From the NCBI GenBank assembly GCA_029706075.1, contig JAINUG010000011.1:5067501-5131500 (forward strand): a stretch of DNA of 64,000 bases, in the 5' to 3' direction. The notes beneath the pieces were generated by a model, which saw nothing but the letters and a program-made list of their open reading frames with translations, was not told where the DNA came from and searched no databases. The stretch is from Aldrovandia affinis. Lineage: Eukaryota; Chordata; Actinopteri; Notacanthiformes; Halosauridae. The position numbers and the translations under genes are program-made. Shown one piece after another: positions 61,475 to 64,000 of this stretch (within the stretch, counting starts at the first letter, position 1; each line of letters opens with the position of its first letter).

Positions 61475-62105
61475 AGATACAGGAGGTATGAAAAGTGTTC
61501 ACCCCGTTGGCATATTTAGCATTTTATCTTCTTACTTCATGGAATAAAAATGGATTTAATTGGGATTTTGTGCCACTGATCAACACAAAATACTCTATAA
61601 TGTTAAAAAAAAAATGGAAAAAAGAATCTCAGAAGCTTTTTTGTTATTTCTTTACAAATAAAAAACTGTAATAATTGACTGCATAAGTATTCACCCCTTT
61701 TGCTAAGACACACCTAAATAAACTGGTGCAATCAATTGTCTTCAGAGGTCACATAATTATTTTATTGGAGTCCATCTGTGTGAAATTAAGGTTTTTCAAA
61801 CTATTTCAAATGAAATACACCAGGTGTGAAAAGGTCCACATTTGGCCTGTGCTTTTCCAAAGAGCTTCATCATAAAGACCAAAGACCAGGAGCACTTATC
61901 AAAAGAAGATGCGGGAGGTGCGGAAAAGTTGGCACGCGAATCAGAGGGGGAAAACAAGGCACACACATTAATTTGTTATTTTCTACACTGTTGATTTGAG
62001 TTTATATTTTGCTTTCCAACTTAAAGACCATTTACACTGTTAAAAAAGAAAGTAACAAACTCAAAATGTTTAAATGCCCCAAAATATGTAAGCCATTCTG
62101 AGTGA
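61475..62105 (+). mobile_element. Tc1/mariner-type fragment (TIR region)
   Basis: GTATGAAAAGTGTTCACCCC near the left and AAGTATTCACCCCTTTTGCT (61684-61703) repeat the same motif. Together with AAAATGGATTTAATTGGGAT this resembles the end region of a common fish Tc1-like transposon. No usable transposase frame remains. Confidence 0.6.
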
Positions 62106-62109
62106 TCAC

Positions 62110-62990
62110 CAGGGTTCATCCTATGGTGAAGCATTTTCTATGCAAATGGAAAGATAAGTGGTCAAACTTTTATTTAACAGGTGACACTGGTCCCCATCCA
62201 CAGGGCATTGAATAACCACAAGCTGTGGTGAAATAGGCCACTGAATGGTTTGATGAGCATGAAAACAATGTACAGCAAATCACATGCCATGGCCGTCTCA
62301 GTCACAAAAATAGGGTCCAAAACCAGATCTAAATTTTTTTCAGATTTAACTTCCAAAATATAGGAAACATTTGAGTCAATGAAGTTTTCTCCCAAATTGG
62401 GAGTCAACTGTAGCCCCTATTGATCCAACTATTCCCCTTCCCATCCAAGCTCTGAATGGTTTGTGAGCTGCCTGCAGTAAATCACTACTAGACCAGCCAC
62501 TACTCTGGAACAGATGGCGGCAGGGATGATGAACCACCTCCTTCCAGATGACACTTGCCCGAGCGCCGATCGTGATTCCGATACATCCAGAGAAGCTTTC
62601 TGTGCATTCAGCGAGCTCATACTGGCTTCCCTGCCCCCTTCCTCTGGGACGGTCAGCTAATCGCTGCCACTGAACAGGACACCGGGGCAACCCGCACTCT
62701 GGGAAAGTGACTGGAGTGCGTCGCAAGTTACTGGTTACACAACCCTGGGGGCCCCAGTCACCACATCTCAACCCAATTGCACACTTATGGGAGATTCTGG
62801 AGCAGTGTCTGAGATAACATTTTCCACCACCATTAACAAAACACCAAATGATGGAATTTATATTGGAAGAATGGTGTTATATCTGTATAATATGTATAAT
62901 CTATGCCAAGGTGCATTGAAGCTGCTCTAGTGACTCATGCCCTTTTAAGACACTTTTTGTTGGTGTTTCCTTTATTTTGGAGTTACCTTT
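62110..62990 (+). mobile_element. Tc1-type transposon 3' part, split by a family S SINE
   Basis: GGTTCATCCTATGGTGAAGC and GAATGGTTTGATGAGCATGA belong to a fish Tc1-like transposase gene. After the SINE the frame reads SPHLNPIAHLWEILEQ (62756-62803), matching the Tc1 signature SPDLNPIEHLWEIL but with the catalytic Glu changed to Ala. The element ends near GTTGGTGTTTCCTTTATTTT. It is dead: it lacks the 5' part, has stops, and is interrupted. Confidence 0.8.
62306..62754 (-). mobile_element. SINE-like family S, copy 5, nested in a Tc1 element
   Basis: It is flanked by 7-bp repeats CAGTCAC (62299-62305 and 62755-62761) that are a single site in the Tc1-like sequence. The reverse complement has GGCAGCGATTAGCTGACCGT, GAAGGGGGCAGGGAAGCC, AGCTCGCTGAAT and the tail CCCAATTTGGGAGAAAAC, but continues about 80 bp beyond the usual tail. 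Confidence 0.75.
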
Positions 62991-62992
62991 CT

Positions 62993-64000
62993 CGATATAT
63001 ATATACAAAAGTTAGGACCCAGTGCTTAGCTGCCAAACCCTGCTGTTTTGAGGCCTTCTCAAATTTAGGCCATCTCAGGACCCTGACAGGTGTCAGCTGG
63101 TGTGAAAACACTCACGCGCATTGTAGATCCCACTAAGCTTGCTGCATCAGATGACAAGCTTCTGCTAAAACTATGTGAGGAAAAAATATGTTTGATCTGC
63201 ATAAACATTTAAAATAAATAAATTTAGCCCGTGTTTGCAAAGGTTTGTCGGCTTGGTAAAATGTTGACCAAGTAAAAATCTCTGCACCATTTCTCTGTAC
63301 ATAAACGACTAATACGCAACACCTTGCGTTGACTACATGCATTCTTATACTTAAAGAAAACCTTTCTGTGTAGTGAAAGAAAAATAGCTACAAGAATCCC
63401 TGAAGATAATGTACGTTCCTAGAAACCTGCTAAATGTTCTGTGTGAATAATATAAGCTCCAGAATATTATACTACAACTGAAGGTCAGTGGTATTTCAGA
63501 AGCTGCTAGTTCCGTGAACTGTTTACTAAACAGGTAGAGAGTAGTGATGCATGTTTTAAACAGCTCTTTAATATGACTAATGGCAGTGATTTGCACACAT
63601 GAGTATTCACATGCAAATCAAAAATAAATTGCTCTCTGGGAATTTATTAAAACATGGGCTGTGGACCATTTTTATTATCATATCTGTCGCCTGGCTAATC
63701 TGGCATGCCTCAGTTACAGCTCAATATAGCACACTTTTTTAAAACTTGTTTTAAAAAACTTGAATGATAGAAATAACCTGATAAATACATAAAGATGTAT
63801 ATCAAAATGTGTATCAAATGTTATCATAACATAAAATATATAATCTAAACATATTTATATTATAAATACAATACATAAATACAAAAAACATTCTGTATTT
63901 ATTTTATCTATACATTTCTTTATTTATTGAAAGTGCTCTTTAAAATAATCTTGTCTTGCTTGCTTGCCATCCTTGCCCAAAATAAATACCACAGATTATA
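62993..64000. other. EDIL3 intron 4 start, no gene seen
   Basis: AT-rich intronic DNA. A POU-octamer-like ATGCAAAT lies at 63611-63618 in a non-repetitive stretch, and the end of the window is very AT-rich. No exon of EGF2 was found. Confidence 0.5.

Noticed and set aside
62376-62771. 131-codon minus-strand frame
   Set aside because: Covers the GC-rich family S SINE; the frame is open by composition.

Overview
The window is vertebrate genomic DNA, almost certainly from a ray-finned fish. It is intron-dominated, rich in microsatellites, and carries a typical fish mixture of CR1, L2 and L1/Tx1-type LINEs, tRNA-derived SINEs, and hAT, piggyBac and Tc1 DNA transposons. The exact species cannot be read from the sequence; an early-branching teleost is possible but unproven.

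The only host gene I can support is EDIL3 (DEL-1), a secreted integrin- and phosphatidylserine-binding matrix protein, on the minus strand. Five consecutive coding exons are present, with splice phases that fit together: EGF-like domain 3 (61245-61132), three exons of the first discoidin domain C1 (34164-33983, 28132-27977, 27400-27256) and the first exon of discoidin domain C2 (27056-26872). The signal peptide, EGF1 and EGF2 (with the RGD) should lie beyond base 64000. The last two C2 exons should lie below base 1. Everything else is therefore intronic: intron 9 (1-26871, incomplete), intron 8 (199 bp), intron 7 (576 bp), intron 6 (5.8 kb), intron 5 (27 kb) and the start of intron 4 (from 61246).

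Intron 9 holds an L2 3' fragment, a 56-bp minisatellite, a nearly complete CR1 LINE (about 6.05-11.1 kb) carrying two later SINE insertions, an HpaI/SmaI-like SINE, a probable fossil solo LTR and a third copy of the nested SINE. Intron 6 holds a 0.7-kb CA/C-rich minisatellite. Intron 5 holds the most curious item: a 233-codon open frame on the EDIL3 sense strand just upstream of exon 6, whose possible splice sites are phase 1/phase 1, as EDIL3 would require. The rest of intron 5 is a graveyard of repeats: an unclassified large element in three copies, an L1 inserted into one of them, an hAT element, a piggyBac remnant, a palindromic MITE, an 83-bp satellite, and several copies of a GC-rich SINE-like family. 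Another copy of that family splits a Tc1-type transposon in intron 4.

The mobile elements and the host gene show no functional link except by position. The best candidates for biological consequence are the putative cassette exon and the long (TG)n tract that replaces the polypyrimidine tract of the exon 6 acceptor.
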